From: Desulfurococcales archaeon
GTDB taxonomy: Archaea > Thermoproteota > Thermoprotei_A > Sulfolobales > Desulfurococcaceae
Direction of reading: 5' to 3'
Length of the DNA stretch: 64,000 nt
Assembly: GCA_027022365.1 (NCBI GenBank)
Contig: JALVYU010000031.1
Location: 310,001-374,000, forward strand
This document shows, piece after piece, positions 35,811 through 45,316 of the stretch. A program made the translations under genes and the position numbers. Every line of letters starts with the position of its first letter. Within the stretch, counting starts at the first letter, position 1. A model generated the notes under the pieces. That model was not told the DNA's origin. It saw nothing but the letters and a program-made list of their open reading frames with translations, and made no database searches.

Positions 35811-38114
35811 TTGCGTAGTGTATCCACTATTGTTGCTGTCGTCATTATTGTCGGTATAACAATGGCTATCACTGTAGCAGTTGCGCTTTGGTTATCAGGA
35901 GTAATTACTTCGAACAGTTATGGGACAGGAGTAACTAAGCTCACCATACTTGATCTAGAATCTTATGGTAGATTAACAAAGATCATTGTATGGAATTCTG
36001 GAAGTACTACGGCTTCCATAAACGGTGTCTATATTGATGAAAAGCCTGTTAGGGTCAGGGTTGCATATAATGCCAAAGACAAATCCGAGTACAGGATATA
36101 TATTAATAGGACCATCGGTGATGAACCATTTACGATCAAGCCTGGAGACACAGTTGATCTCTGGGTTGTAACAAATAAGCCGTTGGAGCCCGGCGTCCTT
36201 TATAACGTAAAGATTACTTTATCAAATGGAGAATCATTTATGATGCCCCTTAGGGTTTCTAGAGCAGTTTCTGAGAATATTCATGAAGTGGGTCTAGCAT
36301 GTTTCGTGGATCCAGCACCAAAATATGATCCTCCTATAAGATTATGGCTCAACTGGAGCGGCTCTGTTGCGATCTATATTAATGGCAAACAAACATATAG
36401 TTCATTGACGAGTGGGCCTACGACGCTCTACCCCAATGACTACGTATCAACAAGAATTCTAAAACCGGGTTTGAATATACTAGCTGTCGAATATAATTCT
36501 TCGACTACGACATATATAGATCTATCACTATATGTTCAAAGGTTCCTCATAAATGGTGTGAAGTCGTGGACGAACTTGTTTAGAAATAATGGGATCTGGA
36601 AAACATTCAATTCTACGAACCCTCCATCTCCGGATTCAAGAGGTAATCAATGGTATTCACCACAATATAATGATACTTCGTGGAAGACTATTCAAGCTCC
36701 TGCAGGCACTACAGGCTACTACGCGACTTACTCGTACGTTCCAAACGGCTATACAGAGTACTACCGTGCAGTAATTCCTGTCCCGTCAAAAATAGATGGT
36801 GTGCCCGTGACAAGTATAGTCAATGCTACTATTAGGGTTGCGTCAGACGATAATTCTACAGTTTATCTTAACGGTGTTAAGGTATATAGTGATACAAGCT
36901 ATCATGGATACAATTATTGGAACTACGTATATACCATAAGTGATACTACTAAATATAGTTTAGCTGTAGGCGGTAAAGCTGTTCTGGCCATAGCTGTATA
37001 TAATGATATTGGAGACTACTATTTTGACGTTGAGATACAGTTCAGGCTAAAGCTGGCAAATGGTAATGTTGTGTCCTATATATGGCCTAACAGAATATTA
37101 ATTAAATACAAGATATTATCTCAAGGGCAACAAGTACCGAACGGATGGTATTTGCCAGACTTTGATGATAGTTCTTGGAGTACGGGATATCTTCCCATGG
37201 GCTATACAGTTGATACTTCTGCAGGCCTTGTTTACAATACGATTGACTCCTCAACAGGATTAACAGCTTCTCGTATTCTTATCAGGATTCACATGGATCT
37301 AGGATCAAACAATATGCCCGTAGCTCTCGACAATGAAGAATACTATAATGCAAATTACACAGGTTACAATGGGTATCTCGTGTTATTTGACGTCGTAGAC
37401 TGGAAGTTCAAGTACTATAAGCTATATAACCCAACAGGTGATCCGAGGCGCACAAGTCAGTACATAGTTATTGGTGCAGGAGGCGTTGAAGGCAGCCTGT
37501 CCGACGTATTTAATGGTATTGTCAAACCCATATACTCAGGCAACCCCTATCTCTTGCTGGGAACCATTAGTGCTGAGGCCTCAAGATACAATAGTCCTCC
37601 AACTTCTCCAATAATACTTTATGTTAACCCCTATTCTAGTACTGAAAGGAACTTTACTTGGACAAGCCTAAATACATCGTATATTGATAGGTTCATCTTG
37701 ATCAAGGAACCTGAAGCTGTTCCAGGCCTAGATATTATAGTGTTATGGGAAGATATGTGGAAGTCCCCCACATGGACTGATGATACGGATCAGCATAGCT
37801 GGGTTGATGAAGCGCTGAGAATAACTTGGCTCGAGAATGGAAGCATCCTTATTGGTGTGTACAGGGCTAGCGGAGACTGGTTGCATGCAGTAATAATTGC
37901 TGGTAAACTAGCATACTTTAAACCACACTATGATGAATATGGCACAAATACTTCACAGCCATGGACGGCACTAGATGATCTCAATGGCGATGGTAAAATT
38001 ACACCAACAGAGCAGGTGCACTGGGAAATAGGATATGATCCGATAACTGGTACTATTACACAGTACAGGGCGCCATCGGGTGCAGTTGTAACAATATGGA
38101 AAATAACACCCTAG
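35811..38114 (+). CDS. large surface protein with type IV pilin-like N-terminus
   Basis: About 768 residues from TTG 35811, which follows GGTGAT by four bases; an upstream in-frame TTG at 35769 has no such site. The N-terminus is a basic residue then STIVAVVIIVGITMAI, the archaeal pilin/archaellin-type leader and helix, ending ALWLSG. The rest is extracellular beta structure: an N-terminal Ig-like part (to about 150), two jelly-roll-like modules containing YNDTSWKTIQAPAG and FDDSSWSTGYLP, and a C-terminal domain with calcium-type loop DLNGDGKITPTEQ. The modules resemble carbohydrate-binding sandwiches. It is probably an exported surface fibre or adhesin. A second gene at 51414-52538 shares the same N-terminal design. 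Confidence 0.8.
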   Translation: MRSVSTIVAVVIIVGITMAITVAVALWLSGVITSNSYGTGVTKLTILDLESYGRLTKIIVWNSGSTTASINGVYIDEKPVRVRVAYNAKDKSEYRIYINRTIGDEPFTIKPGDTVDLWVVTNKPLEPGVLYNVKITLSNGESFMMPLRVSRAVSENIHEVGLACFVDPAPKYDPPIRLWLNWSGSVAIYINGKQTYSSLTSGPTTLYPNDYVSTRILKPGLNILAVEYNSSTTTYIDLSLYVQRFLINGVKSWTNLFRNNGIWKTFNSTNPPSPDSRGNQWYSPQYNDTSWKTIQAPAGTTGYYATYSYVPNGYTEYYRAVIPVPSKIDGVPVTSIVNATIRVASDDNSTVYLNGVKVYSDTSYHGYNYWNYVYTISDTTKYSLAVGGKAVLAIAVYNDIGDYYFDVEIQFRLKLANGNVVSYIWPNRILIKYKILSQGQQVPNGWYLPDFDDSSWSTGYLPMGYTVDTSAGLVYNTIDSSTGLTASRILIRIHMDLGSNNMPVALDNEEYYNANYTGYNGYLVLFDVVDWKFKYYKLYNPTGDPRRTSQYIVIGAGGVEGSLSDVFNGIVKPIYSGNPYLLLGTISAEASRYNSPPTSPIILYVNPYSSTERNFTWTSLNTSYIDRFILIKEPEAVPGLDIIVLWEDMWKSPTWTDDTDQHSWVDEALRITWLENGSILIGVYRASGDWLHAVIIAGKLAYFKPHYDEYGTNTSQPWTALDDLNGDGKITPTEQVHWEIGYDPITGTITQYRAPSGAVVTIWKITP

Positions 38115-38224
38115 ATCCTTAAATGAGAATGTTTATTATTGTTAACTTTTTACCGTGCTGTTCGGAAAATAACCAGCCATGCTTATATCACTGAGTACTC
38201 AAAATAATCCCTTGGGTCCTTAAT

Positions 38225-39190
38225 ATGGGAAGGACTATCCTATTTGTACATGGGGATAGTGATGGTGTGGTTTCCGGCTCATTAGCTCTTCAAGCATTCA
38301 GGCTTAAAGGCTCCACTGATATCCGTATAGTGTTCACGCACCCGGCGGGTTTAGCAAGTGATCTTGCTGAGTTCGCGCGTCCAGGCGATACCGTGTTTAT
38401 TGCGGATATAGCTTTAAGCGAAGCTCATCTGGATGAGATAGAGGCGTTGTTCAAAGAATACAGTAGGCGCGGAACACTGATCTATGTTGATCACCACCCG
38501 GAGCCCCTGGGGCTGAAGCCCGGCGATCTCGAGGGGATCATAATTCATGATACGAGAGCCTCGGCAAGCGAGCTCACTTACAGGTATTTCGAGGAGATCC
38601 TGGGATGGGAATACAGTAGGGTCGCACTCTATGGTGCTATAGGTGATTACCTCGATACGACCCCGTGGGTTCTCGATGTTCTGAGAAACTGGGATAAGAG
38701 GACGATTTATTTCGAAGCCGGGGTTCTCTGCCAGGGCCTTGAGGGTAGTAGGCGGATGTATGACTTCAAAAGACATGTCGTGGAGCACCTGTCAATGAAT
38801 AAGCTCCCTAGCGGTCTCAGCGAGCTACTTGTCCGGGCACTCATAGAGAGTGTTAACGACGAAGAACTAAGGCTTTGGGTATCACGTAATATCAATGTGC
38901 TAGAGAATCTCGGATACGTCATGAATCCGCCGGGTAGTCTGGGAAAAGCGGCTCTTTATGCCAGAACATATAGTGATAGGCCAGTCGGGTTAGCGGCTCA
39001 GAGACACCGTGGGCTCTACAACATTAGTATTAGGGCGGCGAAAGGAGTTGATCTAAACAAGATCATACGCTCTATCGCCGTACGTGTCGGTGGGACAGGG
39101 GGCGGCCACCCCCAGGCCGCGGGGGCTAGAATACCTATTCATAAATTCAGGGAGTTCCTACAGCTCCTGGATCAAGCCCTAAAAAGATAA
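38225..39190 (+). CDS. DHH family phosphoesterase
   Basis: 321 residues. The N-terminal DHH domain shows HGDSDGVVSG (about 9-18), FIADIALSE and YVDHHPEP (about 89-96), the metal-binding motifs. The C-terminal DHHA1 domain ends GGTGGGHPQAAGARI. Such archaeal proteins include RecJ-like nucleases and nanoRNA or cyclic-dinucleotide phosphodiesterases; at 321 residues it fits the short RecJ-like/nanoRNase-type group. It is alone in its transcript, with no replication gene nearby. Confidence 0.9.
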   Translation: MGRTILFVHGDSDGVVSGSLALQAFRLKGSTDIRIVFTHPAGLASDLAEFARPGDTVFIADIALSEAHLDEIEALFKEYSRRGTLIYVDHHPEPLGLKPGDLEGIIIHDTRASASELTYRYFEEILGWEYSRVALYGAIGDYLDTTPWVLDVLRNWDKRTIYFEAGVLCQGLEGSRRMYDFKRHVVEHLSMNKLPSGLSELLVRALIESVNDEELRLWVSRNINVLENLGYVMNPPGSLGKAALYARTYSDRPVGLAAQRHRGLYNISIRAAKGVDLNKIIRSIAVRVGGTGGGHPQAAGARIPIHKFREFLQLLDQALKR

Positions 39191-39271
39191 TGATAACTCA
39201 TATCAACGGTTTGTCGGAGCCAACGACTTTTCGGCCCAGGGCTTCGTCTAGCCGCACGTGTTCCTGGATAA

Positions 39272-39706
39272 CTAGGACAGGCTTATCAGTACTAGGCCCG
39301 CGAACACCATTAGCCCACCGATTATTTTGAGGGGAGCCGGTTTTTCTCCCAGCAACACTATGCTCAGGACTAGGACGAACAATACACTGCTCCTATCGAT
39401 GAAAGCTACCTTGGATGCATCGCCGAGTTTCAGCGCCTTGAAATACAGTATCCATGAAGCCGCCCCGGCTAATCCGCTTAACAATATATAGAGCCAGGCA
39501 CTGCCCCGGAGCCCTGACGGTCTCCAGTAACCGCTCCACATGAGCATCATTAGGAAAACAAGGATCAATGATGTCATGACGATACTGCGTATGCCCGTAG
39601 CTGTCAGGGAATCGATGTCCCTCAGCCCCACCTTGGCGAAAATAGTTGCGAGAGCAGCGCATAATGCCGCCGCTAAGGCGTAGTAGAGCCACGAACCCAT
39701 TATCAC
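39272..39706 (-). CDS. EamA-type single-domain small membrane transporter
   Basis: 144 residues, five membrane helices: one EamA half-domain (ALAAALCAALATIFAKVGLR at the N-terminus; LFVLVLSIVLLGEKPAPLK near the end). Family members of this half size work as dimers like small multidrug resistance proteins. GGTGATA precedes the ATG at 39700, so the protein may start there. Substrate unknown. Its full-size relative at 22289-23138 is frameshifted. Confidence 0.85.
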   Translation of the reverse strand: MIMGSWLYYALAAALCAALATIFAKVGLRDIDSLTATGIRSIVMTSLILVFLMMLMWSGYWRPSGLRGSAWLYILLSGLAGAASWILYFKALKLGDASKVAFIDRSSVLFVLVLSIVLLGEKPAPLKIIGGLMVFAGLVLISLS

Positions 39707-39823
39707 CGCCCAAAAACAATTATTTCTCGGGCAACTTGATATATTATGGCATCATATTTTTAGCGCTGATTGCGTGGTGTCCGCGGCGTCATAGCGTGTT
39801 CGCGTAGCGAATGATATGGATGA

Positions 39824-40798
39824 TTATCTCGACTGTGAGACAAAGAGACGCTGTATTCGTCTCCAGTATTTCCTTAATGGATGGTTTCTTGGAACACGTA
39901 TTCCTTCCTGGAGAAGATTATATGCTAGCAGGGAGTCTATCGTTGCAGCCGCTTCACCGAGCGTCTCGAGCCTCTTGATCGGACCGTACATTATGTAGTC
40001 GGCGCCCATGGTTCTTAGGTAGGCTATTGCGGCTGCGTTGACGCTGTAGTATGTCTGGGCGCCGTGCTTCTTCCTCGATATAATACCTATACTGTTAGCC
40101 GGGGCGCAGCCGCTGGGTATCCCTACGTGTTTTTTCACTAAGTATATGGTTTCGCCGCTGAGAGCTATGCTCGCGGGATCCAAGACAATAGCGTCCGCCA
40201 AGAGGTTCTTGAACCCCGCCTCCTCGGCCATCGGCTTGAGCTTCTCGGTGAGAAGCCTTAAGCGGTCACGGGGCCTGAGACTCCCCGTAGGGTTCCTGGG
40301 GTCGAACAATAGTAGTATGGCTGAGTCGACTCCTGCCTCTCTTATTAGGCCCAGCTCCTCCTTACTGGTATATGGGTCTACGCCGTTGGCGACTATTAGT
40401 TCTCCTAGCCCCTTCTCCCCGACAAGCCGGTAAGCCTGGGGCCTTGCGGCCTCGTCCGGTATGTCCAGGAACACGGGCGGCTCCAAGAGGTCGATAGTGT
40501 CTAGGATCTTCTCGACCAGCGGCTTATCCGGGATAATCAGGTCAACACCTAGCCCGAGGCCATAAGTGTCGGCAGCAGTTCTCGCCTTATTGTACACGTC
40601 TTCTACACAGGTTTTATCAACACTGTTCTCGCCTAGGCACTTGTCACCCATGTAGAACAGACTACCGATCATGAGCAACGGCTTCTCGCCCGGTATTCCC
40701 CCAAGCTTAACACCGCCTGGAAGCTCCGCCAGGAACTGCTCTGTCCAACCACTATAAGGGCCGATCATCACACGATCAGCTCCACTTATCCGGCTCAT
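39824..40798 (-). CDS. MtrH-family methyltransferase
   Basis: 324 residues. It resembles tetrahydromethanopterin S-methyltransferase subunit H: GVKLGGIPGEKPLLMIGSLF near the start, VFLDIPDEAARPQAY, LLFDPRNPTGS, DAIVLDPASIALSG and GIPSGCAPANSIG with a TIM-barrel pattern. In methanogens MtrH moves methyl groups between methyl-H4MPT and a corrinoid. This genome segment shows no methanogenesis genes, and no corrinoid protein or MtrA is adjacent, so it probably serves one-carbon or methionine metabolism, or a demethylation. The partner is unknown. Confidence 0.85.
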   Translation of the reverse strand: MSRISGADRVMIGPYSGWTEQFLAELPGGVKLGGIPGEKPLLMIGSLFYMGDKCLGENSVDKTCVEDVYNKARTAADTYGLGLGVDLIIPDKPLVEKILDTIDLLEPPVFLDIPDEAARPQAYRLVGEKGLGELIVANGVDPYTSKEELGLIREAGVDSAILLLFDPRNPTGSLRPRDRLRLLTEKLKPMAEEAGFKNLLADAIVLDPASIALSGETIYLVKKHVGIPSGCAPANSIGIISRKKHGAQTYYSVNAAAIAYLRTMGADYIMYGPIKRLETLGEAAATIDSLLAYNLLQEGIRVPRNHPLRKYWRRIQRLFVSQSR

Positions 40799-40946
40799 TA
40801 TTACTTATAATGACACTATACGGCTACTAAATTCTTAACTACCGAAAAATACAATCTTAACCCCCGGTAGGATTGGTAGCTCGTAGCATTTCCTGGATAT
40901 AAAAACATGTCATCGCCCGTGAAGATACTGGCAAATATTGTTTGAA

Positions 40947-42317
40947 CTATATTATTGCGTCTACTATCAACGCTACACCAAGTGGTACCATGTAATTTGT
41001 TGGGCGGCTATAGTGAAGTACGAGTATGCCTGGAACTGGTTCGGGGTTCATCCTGTAGAGGGTGATGTAGAGGTCGGCCTTCATGGAGCGTTCTATATAT
41101 CCTAATTCATCCATACTGGCTGGACTTAATACTACATATAAACTGCTTGTCCTTACAAGGTAGTGTTTGCCCGGGGATATCTCTATGGTTCCATTACGTG
41201 TTACTAGCTCTATCTTTCCAATCATGTCTCCTTTTACGGCAAGTATGGCGCTGACCACGTAGTTTCCACCGGGGATTCCTAGATGTATTGTGAGAGGCTC
41301 CATTATCTTACCCATCATGATGCTATATGATGTCCCTTTCTTGGCCGATGATGAGGTCGTTAAGACTGTGTAATCGATCCCCGGCGTATCCCTTGGATAA
41401 TAATCTAGGTTTACATGCAGATGGTAATATATGATCTCGGGCGCTATCACGCCATAGTATGATGTATATCCTCTAAATACTGGTTGGTAGAAGCCGTCCA
41501 GCCTGATCAGTGTTGCGGGCGGTGATAGAACCACCGATCTATAGGTGAATCCCCTGTTTACCAAGAGACGATAACTCTTGCCCCCAATATACAGCATATA
41601 GGTAGTTGTATCGGAGGGGTCAAAAGAATCGGTGTGGACGTAACCATTCTCCTTATCTAGGGCATAGATCATACTGCTTGTTGTGGCTAGTAAAGACAGG
41701 ATAACCAGTATAATGACTGGGTAGAGGAGGATAGTAGCTGTAATACTCCTAATCTTAGGCCTTGTAATCACTGTGTCCGGATATCCGGCGATAACCCATC
41801 CTTCAAACGCTTTGATCAAGATAGCGATAATTATTAGGAATAGTAGATAAGCTGTCGGAGCGGCTCTTAATGATATGAGTAGGTTGGTTGCGCCGACGAT
41901 GCAGTATGTGATTCCCAGTAAGAATGTTCTAAGGGGAAGATCCACGTGCATGTAGGCACCTATATATGCCAGGCCATAAGTTATTGATGGGGCGAACACT
42001 CCTGTGAATATAAGCAACATGTATAGGGTCTCATATGCGTCGGGATAAAGAGCTGATAAGATAGAGTAAGCTATCAATGATATGATCATCAGGAGGAATG
42101 AATAGATGATGTACTTGTAGTATATTGTGAGCCTCGGCTCTACAAGCTTAAAACTATGTGCGTAGAATAAGATGATGATTAATCCTATAGCATATATGGC
42201 TGGAGATAATATGGGGTCTAGCCATAACAATATTATGCCCACGATCTCTATGATTATGCCCGTGATCCCGACCGTTTTTAACCGTATTTGCAAGGATCCG
42301 GCTCCCCGCACGATCAT
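40947..42317 (-). CDS. large hypothetical membrane protein
   Basis: 456 residues. The first 220 residues carry about seven membrane helices; residues about 225-435 form an extracytoplasmic, beta-rich domain (GGKSYRLLVNRGFTYRSVV, MGKIMEPLTIHLGIPGGNYV), and one C-terminal helix follows (PLGVALIVDAII). I do not recognise the family. It stands alone between the MtrH-like gene and AOR. The topology suggests a cell-envelope protein with an exposed domain. Confidence 0.72.
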   Translation of the reverse strand: MIVRGAGSLQIRLKTVGITGIIIEIVGIILLWLDPILSPAIYAIGLIIILFYAHSFKLVEPRLTIYYKYIIYSFLLMIISLIAYSILSALYPDAYETLYMLLIFTGVFAPSITYGLAYIGAYMHVDLPLRTFLLGITYCIVGATNLLISLRAAPTAYLLFLIIIAILIKAFEGWVIAGYPDTVITRPKIRSITATILLYPVIILVILSLLATTSSMIYALDKENGYVHTDSFDPSDTTTYMLYIGGKSYRLLVNRGFTYRSVVLSPPATLIRLDGFYQPVFRGYTSYYGVIAPEIIYYHLHVNLDYYPRDTPGIDYTVLTTSSSAKKGTSYSIMMGKIMEPLTIHLGIPGGNYVVSAILAVKGDMIGKIELVTRNGTIEISPGKHYLVRTSSLYVVLSPASMDELGYIERSMKADLYITLYRMNPEPVPGILVLHYSRPTNYMVPLGVALIVDAII

Positions 42318-42423
42318 CCTGTTCCATATCCATGTATCATTAAGGAAAATACTCGTCTGAAACCCGAATATAATGTTATAAAAAAGGGTTCGTTCTTAAA
42401 GGATTCCACTATAATAAAACGTG

Positions 42424-44298
42424 TTAGCCCGGCAGTAGGCCTTCTTCCTCGAGCCTGTCCGCCAGCCACTTGAGTCCTAGCTCTTCTAGTTTGGCGCGTG
42501 TTGGCCTGCCTTTGATCCATCCGCGTAGCTTGTAGTATTCGGGTAGCATCTCGTGTAGTCTGACCACGTGTCCTTTGCTAGGTCCCTCTTTGATTGGTTC
42601 TTCGAGTAGGCGCTTCGGCAGGGTATCGTATTCTTCGCCGTCGCCGAAGCTTAGGACGTTGAATGCTCTCTCAGCATTATATATTCTCTCGCCCGTCTTC
42701 ATGACGTCTTCCTTGGTGTAGTTCCAGCCAACTACTGCTGATATTATTTTGGCGTAGTCTTCGGCCCATACTGCGAAGGTGCTGAACTTACAGACGATCA
42801 TCGAGTCCACTACTGCGAATACGTCCTGGAACTCTTTGACTAGAGCTGGTTTGCCCTTGGTCTCGAACCTGTCGACTAGTGTTGGTACACCCAGTACCTC
42901 CGGGCTTATCATGTAGGCTCTCAGGTGGCATCCTCCACGGTTGCTGGTCGCGTATCCTAGTCCGTGGCCTTGTGCGCCGCGCGGGTCATATGCTGGTAGT
43001 TCTTGTTTGCGGACCGACATGCTGACCTCTGGCGCCCCGTATTTCTGGCAGAGCCTGTAGCTACCCTCTGCTAGGTCGTCGCCGATGCCGCTCCTGTATG
43101 CTATCCTCCATGTCAGCTCGACTATTACTTCTGGGGTGCCCCACTTCGCGTGGAGGCCTCGTAGTTTCTCCTCAGGTATCTTGCCTAGCTCTACCAGTTC
43201 TAGGAAGGCCGCTATGGTTGCTCCGGTGCTTATCGTGTCTAGTCCCAGCTCATTGGCTAGGTAGTTTGCCTTCATGATCGCGTGCATGTCGAATATTCCG
43301 GTGTCTGCTCCGAACGCCCAGATTGTCTCGTATTCGGGGCCACCGCCTTCTCCGCTGAACGGGCTCTTGGCCTTTGTGTAGCGGGCACATGTGATCATGC
43401 ATCCCCAGCACGCCTCCTCTAGGCTCTTCTTCTTGTCGAGGTATTTCTCGGCCATTGTTTCTCCGCTTATCTTGTCGGCGTGGGGGAACACGCTTTCCCT
43501 GAAGTTCTTGGTGGGGAATATTCCTGCGTTGTTGATTATGTTGACGAGGACTGCTGTTCCGAGCTTGGGTAATCCCTCGCTCGTCACGGGGTTCTCGCGG
43601 TGTTTGCGGGCTGCCTCCTTGGCTACTTCTCTGAATAACGCCTCGTTCGCTATCTTGGGCTTCTCGTGTCCCAGGACAGCTATTGCTTTGACTTTCTTAC
43701 TGCCCATTACTGCTCCGTGCCCGCCTCTGCCCGCGGCCCTGTTCTTATCGTTCATTATGGCGGCGAACCTGACGAGGTTCTCGCCGGCAGGGCCTATTGC
43801 CGCGACCTTTATGTTCTTGGCCTCGTCTCTACCTATTTCGGCTGAGAGCTCCTCTATGATCTTGTCTGTCGTGTGGTGGACGTCTAGCCCCCAGAGATGG
43901 TGGGCGTCCCTGATCTCGGCTTTCCCGTCATGTATCCATATGTAGACGGGCTTCTCCGTGGTCTCCTCGAGTATGATCCCGTCGAACCCCGCGAACTTCA
44001 GCATGGGCCCGAATTTCCCGCCGCTCTGGCTATCGTGGATCGTATCTGTCAATGGGCTCTTGGTTACACTGCACCATCTACCGCTCTCGGGGACACCAGC
44101 TACCCCTGTTACCGGGCCTGTTAGGACGAACAACTTGTTGCTGGGACTGAGCGGGTCACATCGTGGCGGGATCTCTTTGAGCGCTAGATAGACTCCTAGG
44201 CCTCTACCGCCGATCCACATCTTGAGAACATTCTCGGGCGGAAGGGGCTCAATTCTTATCTTCTCGTTCCAGAGGTTAATACGAGCTAGTCTGCCCAT
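42424..44298 (-). CDS. aldehyde:ferredoxin oxidoreductase family, tungsten enzyme
   Basis: About 624 residues. The N-terminal tungstopterin domain includes IGGRGLGVYLALKEI, PSNKLFVLTGPVTGVAGVP and VTKSPLTDTIHDSQSGGKFG. The [4Fe-4S] ligands are in CWGCMITCARY near 292-302 plus a later cysteine (DSMIVCKFS). AOR-family enzymes oxidise aldehydes to acids with ferredoxin. The sequence looks closest to the AOR/FOR branch; the substrate is not readable. ATG 44298 is preceded by AGGAGG five bases up; the longer start at 44322 lacks one. It is divergent from a ferredoxin gene and an AhpD-like gene, a probable electron-transfer partner set. Confidence 0.92.
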   Translation of the reverse strand: MGRLARINLWNEKIRIEPLPPENVLKMWIGGRGLGVYLALKEIPPRCDPLSPSNKLFVLTGPVTGVAGVPESGRWCSVTKSPLTDTIHDSQSGGKFGPMLKFAGFDGIILEETTEKPVYIWIHDGKAEIRDAHHLWGLDVHHTTDKIIEELSAEIGRDEAKNIKVAAIGPAGENLVRFAAIMNDKNRAAGRGGHGAVMGSKKVKAIAVLGHEKPKIANEALFREVAKEAARKHRENPVTSEGLPKLGTAVLVNIINNAGIFPTKNFRESVFPHADKISGETMAEKYLDKKKSLEEACWGCMITCARYTKAKSPFSGEGGGPEYETIWAFGADTGIFDMHAIMKANYLANELGLDTISTGATIAAFLELVELGKIPEEKLRGLHAKWGTPEVIVELTWRIAYRSGIGDDLAEGSYRLCQKYGAPEVSMSVRKQELPAYDPRGAQGHGLGYATSNRGGCHLRAYMISPEVLGVPTLVDRFETKGKPALVKEFQDVFAVVDSMIVCKFSTFAVWAEDYAKIISAVVGWNYTKEDVMKTGERIYNAERAFNVLSFGDGEEYDTLPKRLLEEPIKEGPSKGHVVRLHEMLPEYYKLRGWIKGRPTRAKLEELGLKWLADRLEEEGLLPG

Positions 44299-44589
44299 GT
44301 AGCCTCCTAGCAAGAATTCCATCCCCAGTTTATGGTTTTGTAAACGTTTTTCTAAAACTTTTCGTTAGTAACATACAGATTATTATCTGTTGATAAACTG
44401 TTCGTCTTTCTGTATATTTTGTTTGATTCCACGGTTTTCCCACTAAAACATGTCAATGAAAAAAGGTTGAACACATTGAATCATATAGATAAGTATATTT
44501 TTCATATAAAAACAGAAACAGTAATAAACTCGATGAAACATCGGAAAATAATGAATAAAAGTTCATCAAATAAAAAGGAGGCGAAGAAT

Positions 44590-44982
44590 ATGAGTCAAGG
44601 TCCCAAGATCATAGGTAAAGACGCTCTTGGAAGACCAATAAAAGACTTCTCAAGCATCCCGTGGTGGGGCGTACCAAGGAAACAGATACCCTGGTATCCC
44701 CGGATAAATTATGAGCGGTGTATAGGATGTGGAATATGCTTCATAACATGTGCGGGCAGAACAGTCTACGACTGGGACTTCGAGAAAATGAGGCCTATTA
44801 TCGCCAGGCCATACAACTGCATGGTCGGATGCGACACATGCGCAAAAATGTGCCCGCGCGACGCGATCATATTCCCACACCTAGGAGAACTAAGAGCATG
44901 GCGGGACAAGTACCAGGTAATAACAAAGGCGAGGAAGAAGCTCGAGGAGATCAAGAAGAAAATGGGTGAGAACAAGGGATGA
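44590..44982 (+). CDS. 4Fe-4S ferredoxin-type protein, probable AOR partner
   Basis: 131 residues from ATG 44590, with GGAGGCG six bases up; a frame extending to 44419 is AT-rich and non-conserved looking. Two clusters: CIGCGICFITCAG and CMVGCDTCAKMCPRD (second with an unusual C-x3-C spacing at its start). A conserved-looking N-terminal part (GKDALGRPIKDFSSIPWWG) precedes them, and a lysine-rich helix ends the protein. It overlaps the next gene by four bases. Small 4Fe-4S subunits accompany some AOR-family enzymes, so it likely carries AOR electrons. Confidence 0.85.
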   Translation: MSQGPKIIGKDALGRPIKDFSSIPWWGVPRKQIPWYPRINYERCIGCGICFITCAGRTVYDWDFEKMRPIIARPYNCMVGCDTCAKMCPRDAIIFPHLGELRAWRDKYQVITKARKKLEEIKKKMGENKG

Positions 44983-45299
44983 GCAAGGAGTTACCGACAC
45001 CTATGAAAACACTTGGTGAAGTATCAGCCGAGCTACTAGAGGCTTTCAAGAAGCTTAGAGAAGTTGCACAGAAGCCCGGCAGACTGGATAAAAAGACCAA
45101 GCGGCTAGCGTTGACTGCTGCGTATGCGTCTATAGGATGCGTTGATTGTCTCGCGGGATGTATTATCGAGGGGCTTAGAGAAGGAATAGATCTCAATGAA
45201 CTATTGGAAGCGGCATCGATAGCAGTTCTTGTTCATGGTGCTGAAGCGGTTATAACGATCCATAAAGCGGTCAGCATAGTGAAGACCAAGATGAAATAA
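44979..45299 (+). CDS. AhpD/carboxymuconolactone decarboxylase-like protein
   Basis: 106 residues, all helical, translationally coupled to the ferredoxin gene (ATGA overlap). The central CVDCLAGCIIEGLREGIDL (about 54-72) matches the AhpD-like motif C-x2-C-x3-H-x3-A-x2-G, but with cysteine where the histidine of the proton relay stands. The dithiol may act in peroxide reduction or disulfide exchange linked to the AOR module; the third cysteine could alternatively bind metal. Confidence 0.82.
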   Translation: MSKELPTPMKTLGEVSAELLEAFKKLREVAQKPGRLDKKTKRLALTAAYASIGCVDCLAGCIIEGLREGIDLNELLEAASIAVLVHGAEAVITIHKAVSIVKTKMK

Positions 45300-45316
45300 T
45301 ACACTTACACAGCATA

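Noticed and set aside
43391-43945. 184-residue plus-strand frame inside AOR
   Set aside because: Antisense of the tungsten enzyme with no start signal or family features.
44419-44589. N-terminal extension of the ferredoxin gene
   Set aside because: AT-rich, lysine/asparagine-rich text without similarity; GGAGGCG places the start at 44590.
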